Source of the DNA: Hymenobacter monticola
Lineage (GTDB): Bacteria; Bacteroidota; Bacteroidia; Cytophagales; Hymenobacteraceae
Length of the DNA: 64,000 nucleotides
Reading direction: 5' to 3'
NCBI RefSeq assembly: GCF_022811645.1
Contig: NZ_CP094534.1
Coordinates: 5,332,001-5,396,000, forward strand
The position numbers and the translations under genes are program-made. The notes beneath the pieces are model-generated. The model was not told where the DNA came from. It did not search any database and saw nothing but the letters and a program-made list of their open reading frames with translations. Positions 25,337 through 34,108 of this stretch are shown here, in pieces (position 1 is the first letter of the stretch; every line of letters begins with the position of its first letter).

Positions 25337-26776
25337 ATGACCCCGTCCGATTTTTCCGTTCTGCTGCTCGCCTGGGACGATGCCGACCCCAGCGTGGCCG
25401 TGCTCGGCGGGGCGGCGCTACCCCCTACCCTGCCCCTGGTCTACCACCTCGCTCAGGAGCAACCCGTGCTGGCCGTGTTCCCGCACCTGCCGGAGGAATC
25501 GGGGGTTGTGGACGGGAATGAACTGGCTGGGCCGGTCATTGCAACCGAAACCACCAGATTCAGTGCTCAAGGCGCTGACGCAGCTACCAAAGCATCCGTC
25601 ACTGAAGAAGCTTTTGCAACAGAAGACACGGAAACTTCCGAAGGAGCTTTCGGCAACGCGGCTTTTTCAACAGCAGCCGGCGTCCGCCGCTTGGATGCAG
25701 TTGGCGCAAGCGAAATTGCCTTGCCCTCTTTCCTGATTGGTTTAGAAGAATTGGCTACAACGGCTACTCCGGCCGAAATGCCAGCCGCGCTGCCGGCGCC
25801 CATTATCACCGCTGCACTGGCTCCTGCGCCCATCCGCAGCCAGTGGCCCACCGGCGCCAACGCCCCGCAACACCTGAGCTGGAGCGCGCCCGCCGCGCCC
25901 TACCTCGGAGCCAGCGCGCCGGCCGGGCCGCCGGTAGTGGCGCCCGTGCCGCCGCTCGTTCCCGCGCCCATCGTGCGTGAAGCGGCCGACTTGGCCCAGG
26001 CCGCCCTGAGCTGGCCCGCTGGCTTTAGTCCGCTGGCTTCATCGGTGGCGGCGCAGGTGCTGGCCGGCCTCCCTATTGCGCCCGGAGCTGATGCAGCGAA
26101 GGATACCAAAGTGACTGGGGCGACCGAAGAAGCTGTAGCAACTGAAGAAATTCAGGAGGCTGAAGCAGATAATCGGGAGCCTTCCACGAGCCTCGCACCG
26201 GAGGTTTTTGAAGAAATAACGGAAGAAATTGGCGCCGCCGAAGCTAACGACCTTGCGGCACCAGAAGACAATTTAACGCCGGATATTCCCGAAGAAACCA
26301 CGCCCATCGCGGAAACGGCGCCTGCTTATTCCGAAGCCGAAGCAGTTCCAACGCCCATGCCCGCACCGGTTCTCACGCCGCGCACGCCGCCGCTGGATGG
26401 CTTAAACTCCCGCATGATTCACTACGCCCGGCAGGCGGCGCAGCTGGTGCGAGACCGCAGCGATTTTGGAGTGATTTACGCGCCCAGCTGGCCGGCGTGG
26501 CTGGCCGCGCTCGAAATCCGCAACAGCTCGCGCCGGCCGCTGGTGCTGTACGCCGCCAGCCTGGCAGCTGACTTCGCCCCGCCCGCCGAACGCGGCTGGC
26601 TGCTCGAAGTGGAGCGCATGGCCCTGCGCCGGGCCCGCCTCGTGCTGGTGCCTGATGAAAGCGTGCGCCAGCAGCTCCGCCAGCACTACGGCCCCGACAC
26701 CGGCGAAGTGCGCGTGCTGCCGGCTGGTGATGAAGATGCCCTGCAAGCCGTATTGCAGGAACTGGCTGCGGGGTAG
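25337..26776 (+). CDS. Glycosyltransferase N-terminal-domain-like protein with long Ala/Glu/Pro-rich insert
   Basis: 479 residues. Residues 1-50 (FSVLLLAWDDADPSVAVLGG) look like the first strand and glycine loop of a GT-B fold. Residues about 55-350 are low complexity (Ala, Glu, Pro, Thr), probably disordered. Residues about 355-479 (MIHYARQAAQLVRDRSDFGV, IYAPSWPAWLAALEI, VERMALRRARLVLVPDESVR) resemble the end of the acceptor half of GT4/GT5 enzymes such as glycogen synthase. The second, sugar-nucleotide-binding half is missing: the protein stops after the interdomain region. It may be a non-catalytic or partner-dependent protein of alpha-glucan metabolism. Confidence 0.6.
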   Translation: MTPSDFSVLLLAWDDADPSVAVLGGAALPPTLPLVYHLAQEQPVLAVFPHLPEESGVVDGNELAGPVIATETTRFSAQGADAATKASVTEEAFATEDTETSEGAFGNAAFSTAAGVRRLDAVGASEIALPSFLIGLEELATTATPAEMPAALPAPIITAALAPAPIRSQWPTGANAPQHLSWSAPAAPYLGASAPAGPPVVAPVPPLVPAPIVREAADLAQAALSWPAGFSPLASSVAAQVLAGLPIAPGADAAKDTKVTGATEEAVATEEIQEAEADNREPSTSLAPEVFEEITEEIGAAEANDLAAPEDNLTPDIPEETTPIAETAPAYSEAEAVPTPMPAPVLTPRTPPLDGLNSRMIHYARQAAQLVRDRSDFGVIYAPSWPAWLAALEIRNSSRRPLVLYAASLAADFAPPAERGWLLEVERMALRRARLVLVPDESVRQQLRQHYGPDTGEVRVLPAGDEDALQAVLQELAAG

Positions 26777-26854
26777 GCCGGCGGGCGGCGTGGATTGAAT
26801 TGGTTTTCTTTGCACCAACTAAGCCATTTTGCTCGCCATTAAACCTCATCCCGC

Positions 26855-27325
26855 ATGGAGCCCGAACACGAATTTGAAGCCACTTTAGAAGCTGACGGCG
26901 ACACGGGCGGCGTATTTGTGGTTATACCGTTTTCGGTGGCCGAGGTGTACGGCAAGCGCGGCCAGCTGCCCGTGCACGTCACCTTCGACGGCTACCCCTA
27001 CCAAGGCAGCGCCGTGCCCCTCGGCGACGGCCACCACGCCCTGCTCATCCTCAAGCAAATCCGCAAGGCCATCGGCAAAACCCTGGGCGACAGCGTGCGC
27101 GTGACCCTGCGCCACGACACGGCCGTGCGCAAAATGGAAGCCCCCGTCGACTTGGCCGAAAAACTAGCTGCTGACCCTAAAGCCGCCGCCTACTACGACA
27201 AGCTGGCCTTCACCCACCAGCGCGAGTTCGTGCGCTGGCTGGAAGGCGCCAAGAAACCCGAAACCCGCGCCAAGCGCCTGGCCCAAACCGTGGAGCTGCT
27301 GGGCCAGGGGCGTAAGCGGCCGTAA
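26855..27325 (+). CDS. DUF1905 / YdeI-OmpD-associated family protein
   Basis: 156 residues. The first 90 form a DUF1905 beta-barrel (HEFEATLEADGDTGGVFVVI...VTFDGYPYQGSAVPLGDGHH). The C-terminal 60 residues (LAFTHQREFVRWLEGAKKPE, TRAKRLAQTVELL) are the helical YdeI/OmpD-associated region. Bacteria have many such small cytosolic proteins; some have been tied to bacteriocin tolerance, but no activity is established. A short T-rich CTTTGCA stretch about 45 bases upstream may be a promoter -7 element. Confidence 0.82.
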   Translation: MEPEHEFEATLEADGDTGGVFVVIPFSVAEVYGKRGQLPVHVTFDGYPYQGSAVPLGDGHHALLILKQIRKAIGKTLGDSVRVTLRHDTAVRKMEAPVDLAEKLAADPKAAAYYDKLAFTHQREFVRWLEGAKKPETRAKRLAQTVELLGQGRKRP

Positions 27326-27352
27326 CGCCCGTAATAGCTTAGCCGCTCCTAT

Positions 27353-27439
27353 TGTCATCCTGAGCGCAGCGAAGGACCTTCTCACGGCTGAACAAACTGT
27401 TCCTACGTGACAGGGTCCTTCGCTGCGCTCAGGATGACA
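27353..27439. repeat. Palindromic REP-like element, CATCCTGAGCGCAGCGAAGG family, copy 1
   Basis: The left arm (TGTCATCCTGAGCGCAGCGA then AGGACCTT) and right arm (reverse complement) are about 28 nt, with a loop of about 31 nt. The arms are the same as in the copies at 43774 and 58023, while the loops differ. Located between DUF1905 and the exported GH13 gene. Confidence 0.92.
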
Positions 27440-27486
27440 GTTTATTTACTTAAGTCCAACGGTTTCCCACCCAACCCCGCCTTCTC

Positions 27487-29367
27487 ATGAAAAAGCCCTA
27501 CCTGCTGCCGCTGTTGCTTCTGCCGCTGCTGGCCGGCGCCCAAACCGCCAGCATCGACCGCGTGAATCCCACCAACTGGTGGGTGGGCATGAAGAACCCC
27601 AACGTGCAGCTCATCGTGCACGGCCCCGGCGCGGGCACGCTGGCTTACTCAGTGAACTACCCGGGCGTGAAGCTGGTGAAAACCAATACGGTGGAAAACC
27701 CCAACTACGCCTTTCTGGACCTCACCATCGCCCCCACCGCCAAGCCCGGCCGGGTGCAGCTGGTGGGCAAAAAGGGCGCGCAGACCGTGACGCAAAGCTG
27801 GGAAATAAAGGCCCGCGACAACGCCCCCAAAGCCCAGGGCGTGACGGCCGCCGACTTTATCTACCTAGCCATGCCCGACCGCTTCGCCAACGGTGACCCC
27901 AGCAACGACAAGTTCGCCGACCTGCGCGACCCCAACCACGACCGCGCCAACCCCTTCTTCCGCCACGGCGGCGACTTGCAGGGCGCGGCCCAGCGCATCG
28001 GCTACCTCAAAGACCTGGGCGTGACGGCCGTGTGGTTTACGCCGGTGCTCGAAAACAACCAGCCGCTCACCAGCGAGGGTGGCACCATGCGCGCCTCCTA
28101 CCACGGCTACGGCTTCACCGACCAGTACAACGTGGACCGGCGCCTGGGCGGCAACGCGGCCTACAAAAGCTACGTGCAGCAGGCCCACGCCGCCGGCCTG
28201 AAGGTGGTGCAGGACGCCGTGTACAACCACGTGGGCAACACCCACTGGACCGTGCAGGACCTGCCCATGAAAAGCTGGCTGCACCAGTGGCCCAGCTACA
28301 CCAACACCACCTACCGCTACACGCCCATCACCGACCCGCACGCGGCCCAGAGTGACCGCAAAATCACGCTCGACGGCTGGTTCGTGCCCTTCCTGCCCGA
28401 CCTCAATCAGCAGAACCCCTACGTGGCCAACTACCTGATTGAAAACGCCATCTGGTGCGTAGAGAATTTCGGCATCGATGCCTGGCGCGTCGACACGTAT
28501 TTGTATAACGACCAGCCGTTTATGAACCGCTGCAACGCGGCGCTGCTGGCCGAGTACCCGCGCCTGCACATTTTTGGCGAGTCGGCGGTGACGAATGCCA
28601 TCGACCAGGCCTACTACACGCGCAGCAGGATTGATTTTCCCTTCAAGTCGAACCAGCCCGGGGCGCTCGATTTCGTACTGGAGGGCGCCCTGTTGGGTGC
28701 GTTGAAAGACACCGGCACGCCCGCCGGCACCGGCTGGGACGGCGGTGCCCAGCGCGTGTACCAGGCCCTGGCCCAGGACGTGGTGTACCAGGACCCGACC
28801 AAGCTCGTCACCTTCCTCGACAACCACGACCACAACCGCTTCCTCTCCGAAATCGGCGACGACCTCGACAAGTATAAGCTGGGCCTGACCTGGCTGCTCA
28901 CCACCCGCGGCATCCCCAGCCTGTACTACGGCACCGAAATCCTGATGAAGAATTTCAAAGACCCCACCGATGCCGAGGTGCGCAAGGATTTCCCCGGCGG
29001 CTGGGCCGAGGATAAGGAAAACAAGTTTGCCGCCGCCGGCCGCTCGGCCCGCGAAAACGAAGCCTTCGATTTCGTGAAAAAGCTGGCCACCTACCGCCGC
29101 GACCACAAGGTGCTGCACACCGGCCAGTTGATGCAGTACCTGCCCGAAAACGGCCTCTACGTGTACTTCCGCTACGACGCCAGCGGCACCGTCATGGTAG
29201 CCTCCAACACCACCGACAAAGCCGCGGCGCTGCCCACCGCCCGCTTCTCGGAGCGCCTAAGCGGCTTCACGAAAGCTCGCAACGTGCTGACAGGCGAGAA
29301 CCTGAACACCCTGGCTACTTTGCAGCTGCCCGCTAAAACCGCTGTGGTGCTGGAGCTGCTGAAGTAG
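27487..29367 (+). CDS. Exported GH13 cyclomaltodextrinase/neopullulanase-like enzyme
   Basis: 626 residues. Signal peptide (LLPLLLLPLLAGAQ); N-terminal immunoglobulin-like domain (about 20-115; VNPTNWWVGMKNPNVQLIVHG) typical of cyclomaltodextrinases and SusA; GH13 barrel with the conserved regions DAVYNH (near 243), GIDAWRVDT (nucleophile Asp near 334), FGES (acid near 364) and FLDNHD (near 442); then a C-terminal beta domain. It cleaves alpha-1,4 links in cyclodextrins, pullulan or maltodextrins in the periplasm. No SusC/SusD pair is adjacent, unlike classical starch loci. Confidence 0.92.
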   Translation: MKKPYLLPLLLLPLLAGAQTASIDRVNPTNWWVGMKNPNVQLIVHGPGAGTLAYSVNYPGVKLVKTNTVENPNYAFLDLTIAPTAKPGRVQLVGKKGAQTVTQSWEIKARDNAPKAQGVTAADFIYLAMPDRFANGDPSNDKFADLRDPNHDRANPFFRHGGDLQGAAQRIGYLKDLGVTAVWFTPVLENNQPLTSEGGTMRASYHGYGFTDQYNVDRRLGGNAAYKSYVQQAHAAGLKVVQDAVYNHVGNTHWTVQDLPMKSWLHQWPSYTNTTYRYTPITDPHAAQSDRKITLDGWFVPFLPDLNQQNPYVANYLIENAIWCVENFGIDAWRVDTYLYNDQPFMNRCNAALLAEYPRLHIFGESAVTNAIDQAYYTRSRIDFPFKSNQPGALDFVLEGALLGALKDTGTPAGTGWDGGAQRVYQALAQDVVYQDPTKLVTFLDNHDHNRFLSEIGDDLDKYKLGLTWLLTTRGIPSLYYGTEILMKNFKDPTDAEVRKDFPGGWAEDKENKFAAAGRSARENEAFDFVKKLATYRRDHKVLHTGQLMQYLPENGLYVYFRYDASGTVMVASNTTDKAAALPTARFSERLSGFTKARNVLTGENLNTLATLQLPAKTAVVLELLK

Positions 29368-29419
29368 CAGGTAGAGAGCCGCAGGTACGCAATGTTGATT
29401 TCGTGCTGAACTTTAGCGC

Positions 29420-31261
29420 ATGACAAGGAAGCGCCGTATTGGATGGGCCGTGAACTGGGCCGTGAGCTGCCTGCTGCTGGCGGCCCAGCCAGCGAGTGCC
29501 CGGCCGGTGGCACCCACCCCGACCCAGCTGCTGGCCGACAGCCTGCGCCAGCTCCCGCGCTGGCCGCTGGCCCGGCAGCAGGCCCTGTCCCAAACCCGGC
29601 TGCTGCCGGGTTCCCCGTTGGTGCCGGTGGCGCAGGACTGGGTGAGCCGCCGGGGCCAGGGGCTGGCCCGTGATGTGTACTGGAACCTGGAAATGGCCCT
29701 GGGCCGCTACTACATCGACGCCAACCAGCCCAGCAAGGCCGTGCGCCAACTCCTGACCCTACGCCAGCAGTGCGGGACCGACTCCGCCCGGAGCAGCCTG
29801 GCCAACATGTGGCTCTGCTACAGCTACCTGAACCTGGGGCAGGTTGAGCGCAGCATTCCGTTTGGGCACGAAGCCATTCGGTGGTTTCCGCGCACCACGC
29901 CGGCCCCGCACAACCGGCAGGACATCTACACCATCCTGGCCGGGGCGGCCGTCGACGTGGGCAACCGGGCTCTACAGGAGCATTACCTGCTCAAATGCCT
30001 GGCGCTTGACGAGGCTTCGGGCGTGCCGCAGGACATCGGCATGGCTTACCTCTTGTTGGTGAACCCCGCCCTGGACCAGCGCCGGTACGCGCTGGCCCAT
30101 CAGCGCCTCGATTCGGCCCGGCGGTACCTGCGCCCGCTCCGCGACGACGGCATTTTTGTGCTGGAGCGCCAAATCACGGCGCGGCTGGCCATTGCCGAGC
30201 ACCGCTACCGCGCGGCCGAAGGGGTGCTGCGCGCCACCTACCCGCTCATGCGCAGCCGCCCCGTTTGGGAAGGCGAGGTGCTGAAGCTGCTGGTGCCCGC
30301 CTTGGTGGGCCAGCACCGCTACCAAGAGGCCCTGGTCCACCAGCAGCGCCTGGCCGAACTGCAGTTCGGGACCTTTGAAGCCACCGCCCACCGCCAGGCG
30401 CAGGAGCTGCAGGAAGCCTACGCCGCCAACGAGCGGGAGCGGGAAATTGCCCGCCAGCGCCAGCGCATTGGCCACTTGCAGGCCCAGGAGCAGCTGCAGG
30501 CCGCCCAGTACAGCCGCCGCCTGGCCTGGCTGGGCGCCGCCGTGCTGGCCGGGGCGCTGCTGCTCACGCTGGCCGGCGGGTGGTGGGCCGCCCGGCAGCG
30601 CCGCCTACGCGCCGAGCGCGAGGAACGCCTGCGCAACCGCATTGCCACCGACCTGCACGACGACGTGGGCACCCTGCTGGCGCGCGTGACCATGCAGGCC
30701 GACCTGCTGCGCCAGCAGGCCCCCGCCGCCGAAGGACCGGCCCTCGACCGCCTGCTGGCCAACGCCCGCGCCGCCGCCGGCACCATGCGCGACATCGTGT
30801 GGGGCATCGACACGCAGGCCGATGCCGTGAGCGCGCTGCTCGACCGCATGCGCGAGCACCTCGACCAGAGCGCCGCCGCCGCCGGCCTCAACACCCACCT
30901 GGCCGTGAGTGGCCTTGCCGATGAGCAGCCGCTGGCCTCGGAGCTGCGCCAGCATTTGTTCCTCGTTTTCAAAGAAGCCGTGACCAACGCCGTGCGCCAC
31001 GCCCACGCCACCGACCTGTGGGTGACGCTGGCCTGGGCGCCCCACGAGCTATGCCTGGAGGTGCGCGACAACGGCCGCCCCGCCGCCCCGCCCGCTGCCG
31101 GCCGCCAAAGCAGCGGCCTGGGCCTGCGCAGCATGCGGCAGCGGGCCCAGGCACTGGACGGCACCCTGCAGGCCGCGCCCGGCCCCGAGGGCTTCATCGT
31201 GCGGCTGGTGGTACCGCTCAAAGTCGGCACGAGCATGACCGTGGCCAGAGCCGCGCGCTAA
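29420..31261 (+). CDS. Sensor histidine kinase, TPR-like sensor and HisKA_3 (NarL/DesK-type)
   Basis: 613 residues. Signal-like N-terminus (WAVNWAVSCLLLAAQPASA); helical repeats of tetratricopeptide type (about 60-330); a coiled coil (about 330-375, ANEREREIARQRQRIGHLQA); one membrane helix (LAWLGAAVLAGALLLTLAGG); then RIATDLHDDVGTLLARV, the HisKA_3 phospho-acceptor box (His near 412); and a HATPase_c domain with FKEAVTNAVRHA (N box) and GLGLRSMRQRAQALDG. Such kinases pair with NarL/LuxR-type regulators; one lies at 33331-33966, with a surface-protein gene between. Confidence 0.9.
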   Translation: MTRKRRIGWAVNWAVSCLLLAAQPASARPVAPTPTQLLADSLRQLPRWPLARQQALSQTRLLPGSPLVPVAQDWVSRRGQGLARDVYWNLEMALGRYYIDANQPSKAVRQLLTLRQQCGTDSARSSLANMWLCYSYLNLGQVERSIPFGHEAIRWFPRTTPAPHNRQDIYTILAGAAVDVGNRALQEHYLLKCLALDEASGVPQDIGMAYLLLVNPALDQRRYALAHQRLDSARRYLRPLRDDGIFVLERQITARLAIAEHRYRAAEGVLRATYPLMRSRPVWEGEVLKLLVPALVGQHRYQEALVHQQRLAELQFGTFEATAHRQAQELQEAYAANEREREIARQRQRIGHLQAQEQLQAAQYSRRLAWLGAAVLAGALLLTLAGGWWAARQRRLRAEREERLRNRIATDLHDDVGTLLARVTMQADLLRQQAPAAEGPALDRLLANARAAAGTMRDIVWGIDTQADAVSALLDRMREHLDQSAAAAGLNTHLAVSGLADEQPLASELRQHLFLVFKEAVTNAVRHAHATDLWVTLAWAPHELCLEVRDNGRPAAPPAAGRQSSGLGLRSMRQRAQALDGTLQAAPGPEGFIVRLVVPLKVGTSMTVARAAR

Positions 31262-31320
31262 AGCGGATTTGAGCGTACTGAAGTCGATGTCCGGCTTTGG
31301 ATTCGGTGTAAATTCGTGCA

Positions 31321-31346
31321 GGGACGGGGCCTGCCCCACCCCTACC
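31321..31346. repeat. Single arm of the GGGGC palindromic element
   Basis: GGGACGGGGCCTGCCCCACC followed by CCTAC resembles one arm of the element at 5115-5203. No partner arm is present nearby, so it looks like a decayed copy. Confidence 0.5.
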
Positions 31347-31440
31347 TCCAACGACTCCGAAGCTACCTTGGATATGACGCAAAACGTCGGCCCTGACTTC
31401 CCCGGGGAGCCACGGCCGGCGGATGCTATTGCCACGGGCG

Positions 31441-33297
31441 CTACTTGTTGATGACCAGGCGACGCTGCGTGAGCAAGTTCCCCTGCTGCACTTGCAGCAC
31501 GTACACGCCCGCCGCCAGAGCCGACAAATCGAGCACCGTGCGGCCCGAGGCCAGCCCGGTGCCGCTGTGCACGCGCTGGCCCAGCAGCGTGGTCACGGTC
31601 GTTTGCACGGGTTGGCTGGACGGCAGTCCGGTGGTTTCCAGCTCGAACCAGCCGCTGGCCGAAGGGTTCGGAAACACGCGCACGGCCTGGTCGAGGGCGG
31701 CCGAAGCGGCGGCCGACGTGGGGCCGCTCAGCACGGCTTCGAGCATGAACTTGCCATTGGGCGTGTTGGCGGCATCGTTGGGCACGGCCCCGGCGCTGGA
31801 TACGAAAAAGAAGCTGTCGGAACGCAAAATGGCCTCGTTTTGGGTGCCGAGGGCGGGCGTGGTGCCGCCCGTGCTGGCCTGGACGATGCCCACCAGGAAG
31901 TCGCCGGCCGGCACACTCACCGGCGCGGTCAGCGGGAAGGTGTGCAGCGTGTTCTGGTCGGCCGCGGTGAGGACGTAATTGGCCGAGCGGGCCAGCACGG
32001 CGCCGGTGCTGCGGCTGAGCACCACCCCGTAGAAAGACGCGCCGGCGCCGCCCACCAGATAGGCCCGCACCGCCGCCACGGTGGCCGGCGCGCTGATGGT
32101 GAACCGGGCCGCCACCCCCGAGCCGTTGGTGGTGTTGACGATGCCCGCCGTGTTGGGCAGGCCCGGCGTGACGTAGGAAAACGTGGTGGCGGTGGTGAGC
32201 AGCGGCAAGGCGCTCACGTTGTTGCCGTTGTTGCCGTCGTTGGGCAGCGTGGCCGTCACGGTGTTGGCGCCTGCGATGGATACGGGCACGTTGGCGAACG
32301 TGACGACGGTGCGGGCGCCGGGCGCCAGCGTGGTGGCGGTTTGGGTCAGGGTCAGGGTGTTGGCGCCGGCCACGGTCAGCGTCACCACCGGGGCCGCGAG
32401 GGTGGTGGTGCCCACGTTGGTCACCAGGGCGCGCAGCGTGGCCGGCGAGCCGGGGGGCACGGCCAGCTGGTCGTAGCTGTAGAGGAACACGGCCGCGTCG
32501 TTGGGCACGGCGGCGGTGAAGCGGTAGGTGCGGCCCGCGTCGGGGCGCACGCTGCCGCGGGCGTTGTGGGTGTCGCTGCCCTGGCGGAACCCGGTCAGGC
32601 TCCAGGCATCGGTGGAGTTTTTGCCGGCCAGCACCAGGTCGGGGTTTGCCGCCGAATTGCCCTTCAGGCCGATGAGGATGTAGCGCAGGGCGTCGGGGCC
32701 GGGGCCAGCCGTGGCGGGGCCGTACACGAACTCAATCTGGTTGCTGCCCTCGTAGAGCTTCACCTGGAAGGAAAAGTTGTCGTACTGCGTGCCCAGGCCA
32801 TTTTCGGGCTTGTCCTGCACGTTTTTCCATTGAATGGTGCACACCTGGCTGCCGGCCGTGCCGGTGGTGGCCACGCGGTATTCGGCCCCGGCGGTGCCGG
32901 CCCGCAGGTCGGTGTTGAAGGGCAGCACTACGTTGGTTTCCGAAGAAAACACCAGGCCGCCGGTGCCGGCGTCGGCCTGCGGCTGGGTGGCGAAGAACGG
33001 CCCGGCCGGCGCCACCGCGCCCAGCTTCAGAAAGCCGTTGGTATTCAGCACGAACTGCGTGAAACTCTGCCCGTTGTAAGCAAACGAAAAGCCGATGCTC
33101 TGCGCGGCGGAGTTGGCGTCGTCGAAATTGCCGCCGGTGCCAATGGCCGTGCCCGCGCTGCCGAGGTCGGCGTAGGTGCCGGCCACGTTCACGGCGTTGG
33201 CCGCGGCGTAGGGCAGCTGGGCGTGGGCCGCCGGGGCGGCGGCCAGGAAAAGCGCGGCGCCCAGCAGGCCGCCAGGCAAGGAGTAGCGTGTCATCAT
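31441..33297 (-). CDS. Secreted T9SS-sorted surface protein, CARDB-like repeats
   Basis: 618 residues. Signal peptide (GGLLGAALFLAAAPAAHAQ); a first domain of about 230 residues (IGFSFAYNGQSFTQFVLNTN...); CARDB-like beta domains (about 265-360, LRALVTNVGTTTLAAPVVTL); another beta domain; and a T9SS type A sorting domain (about 540-618, VRVFPNPSASGWFELETT... GVYVLQVQQGNLLTQRRLV). It should be exported by T9SS and attached to or released from the surface; binding target unknown. It starts 33 bases after the stop of the response-regulator gene, which suggests co-transcription. Confidence 0.82.
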   Translation of the reverse strand: MMTRYSLPGGLLGAALFLAAAPAAHAQLPYAAANAVNVAGTYADLGSAGTAIGTGGNFDDANSAAQSIGFSFAYNGQSFTQFVLNTNGFLKLGAVAPAGPFFATQPQADAGTGGLVFSSETNVVLPFNTDLRAGTAGAEYRVATTGTAGSQVCTIQWKNVQDKPENGLGTQYDNFSFQVKLYEGSNQIEFVYGPATAGPGPDALRYILIGLKGNSAANPDLVLAGKNSTDAWSLTGFRQGSDTHNARGSVRPDAGRTYRFTAAVPNDAAVFLYSYDQLAVPPGSPATLRALVTNVGTTTLAAPVVTLTVAGANTLTLTQTATTLAPGARTVVTFANVPVSIAGANTVTATLPNDGNNGNNVSALPLLTTATTFSYVTPGLPNTAGIVNTTNGSGVAARFTISAPATVAAVRAYLVGGAGASFYGVVLSRSTGAVLARSANYVLTAADQNTLHTFPLTAPVSVPAGDFLVGIVQASTGGTTPALGTQNEAILRSDSFFFVSSAGAVPNDAANTPNGKFMLEAVLSGPTSAAASAALDQAVRVFPNPSASGWFELETTGLPSSQPVQTTVTTLLGQRVHSGTGLASGRTVLDLSALAAGVYVLQVQQGNLLTQRRLVINK

Positions 33298-33330
33298 GCA
33301 ATCAAAGAAATGAAGGTGGAATGATAAAAC

Positions 33331-33966
33331 TTAGAGCTGCCCGCGGGCCGAACGGCTCATGAGCTCGGTGCGGCCGCTGACCTGCAGCTTCTTGTAGATG
33401 CGCTTGGCGTAGGTGCGCACGGTTTCGACGGAGAGGTCGAGCCGGGCGGCCACCTGCTTGTCGCTCAGGCCATCGACCACGGCCTGCACCACTTCGCGCT
33501 CGCGCTCCGTCAGCAAATCGGCCTGCACCGAGGGCGCGGGCTTGAAGTGGGCCAGTACCTTGCGGGCCACCGAGCGGCTCATGGGCGCGCCGCCGCGGTG
33601 CACTTCCAGCACGGCCTCCTTGAGCTCGGGCAAGGAGGTGTGCTTGAGCACGTAGCCGCTGGCCCCGGCGCAGAGGGCCTGGTAGATGCGGTCGGCGTCG
33701 TCGAACACGGTTTGCATGAGCACGTCGGCCTGGGGCAGGCGCTGCTTGAGGAGCGGCAGGGCTTCGAGGCCGCTCAGGCCGGGCAGGTGGATGTCGAGCA
33801 GCACGACCTCGGGGGCTTGGCGCACATCGGGCAGCTCGGCGAAAAAGGCCTCCACCGAATCGGCCAGCAGCACGCACTCGAACTCGGGCTGGGCGCAGAG
33901 GTAGCCGTGCAGCAGCTGGCGCAGCTCGGGGTCGTCTTCAACGATGGCAAGGCGGATACGGGGCAT
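33331..33966 (-). CDS. Response regulator, NarL/LuxR type
   Basis: 211 residues from the ATG at 33966 (MPRIRLAIVEDDPELRQLL); the upstream in-frame extension is not supported. The receiver domain has the acidic pair E-D-D near 10, the phospho-acceptor Asp in VVLLDIHLPGLSG (near 58), and Lys in YVLKHTS (near 110). The C-terminal LuxR helix-turn-helix is LTEREREVVQAVVDGLSDKQ followed by LDLSVETVRTYAKRIYKKL. The likely partner is the HisKA_3 kinase at 29420-31261. It is divergent from the large Gly-rich adhesin gene across 142 bases, a natural place for its binding site. Confidence 0.92.
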   Translation of the reverse strand: MPRIRLAIVEDDPELRQLLHGYLCAQPEFECVLLADSVEAFFAELPDVRQAPEVVLLDIHLPGLSGLEALPLLKQRLPQADVLMQTVFDDADRIYQALCAGASGYVLKHTSLPELKEAVLEVHRGGAPMSRSVARKVLAHFKPAPSVQADLLTEREREVVQAVVDGLSDKQVAARLDLSVETVRTYAKRIYKKLQVSGRTELMSRSARGQL

Positions 33967-34108
33967 GGCACAAAGGTCTGGCAGGCGGAGAGCTCGGGCA
34001 ATTTTAGGCATGTCCTCAAATGAGGTACGGCCCCGGCTTGCGGGCCGGCCGGGGCGGGCCGGAGCTTTGCCCCGCATTTGCCCTTCTTCCCTTTCGCTAT
34101 TGCAGCTT

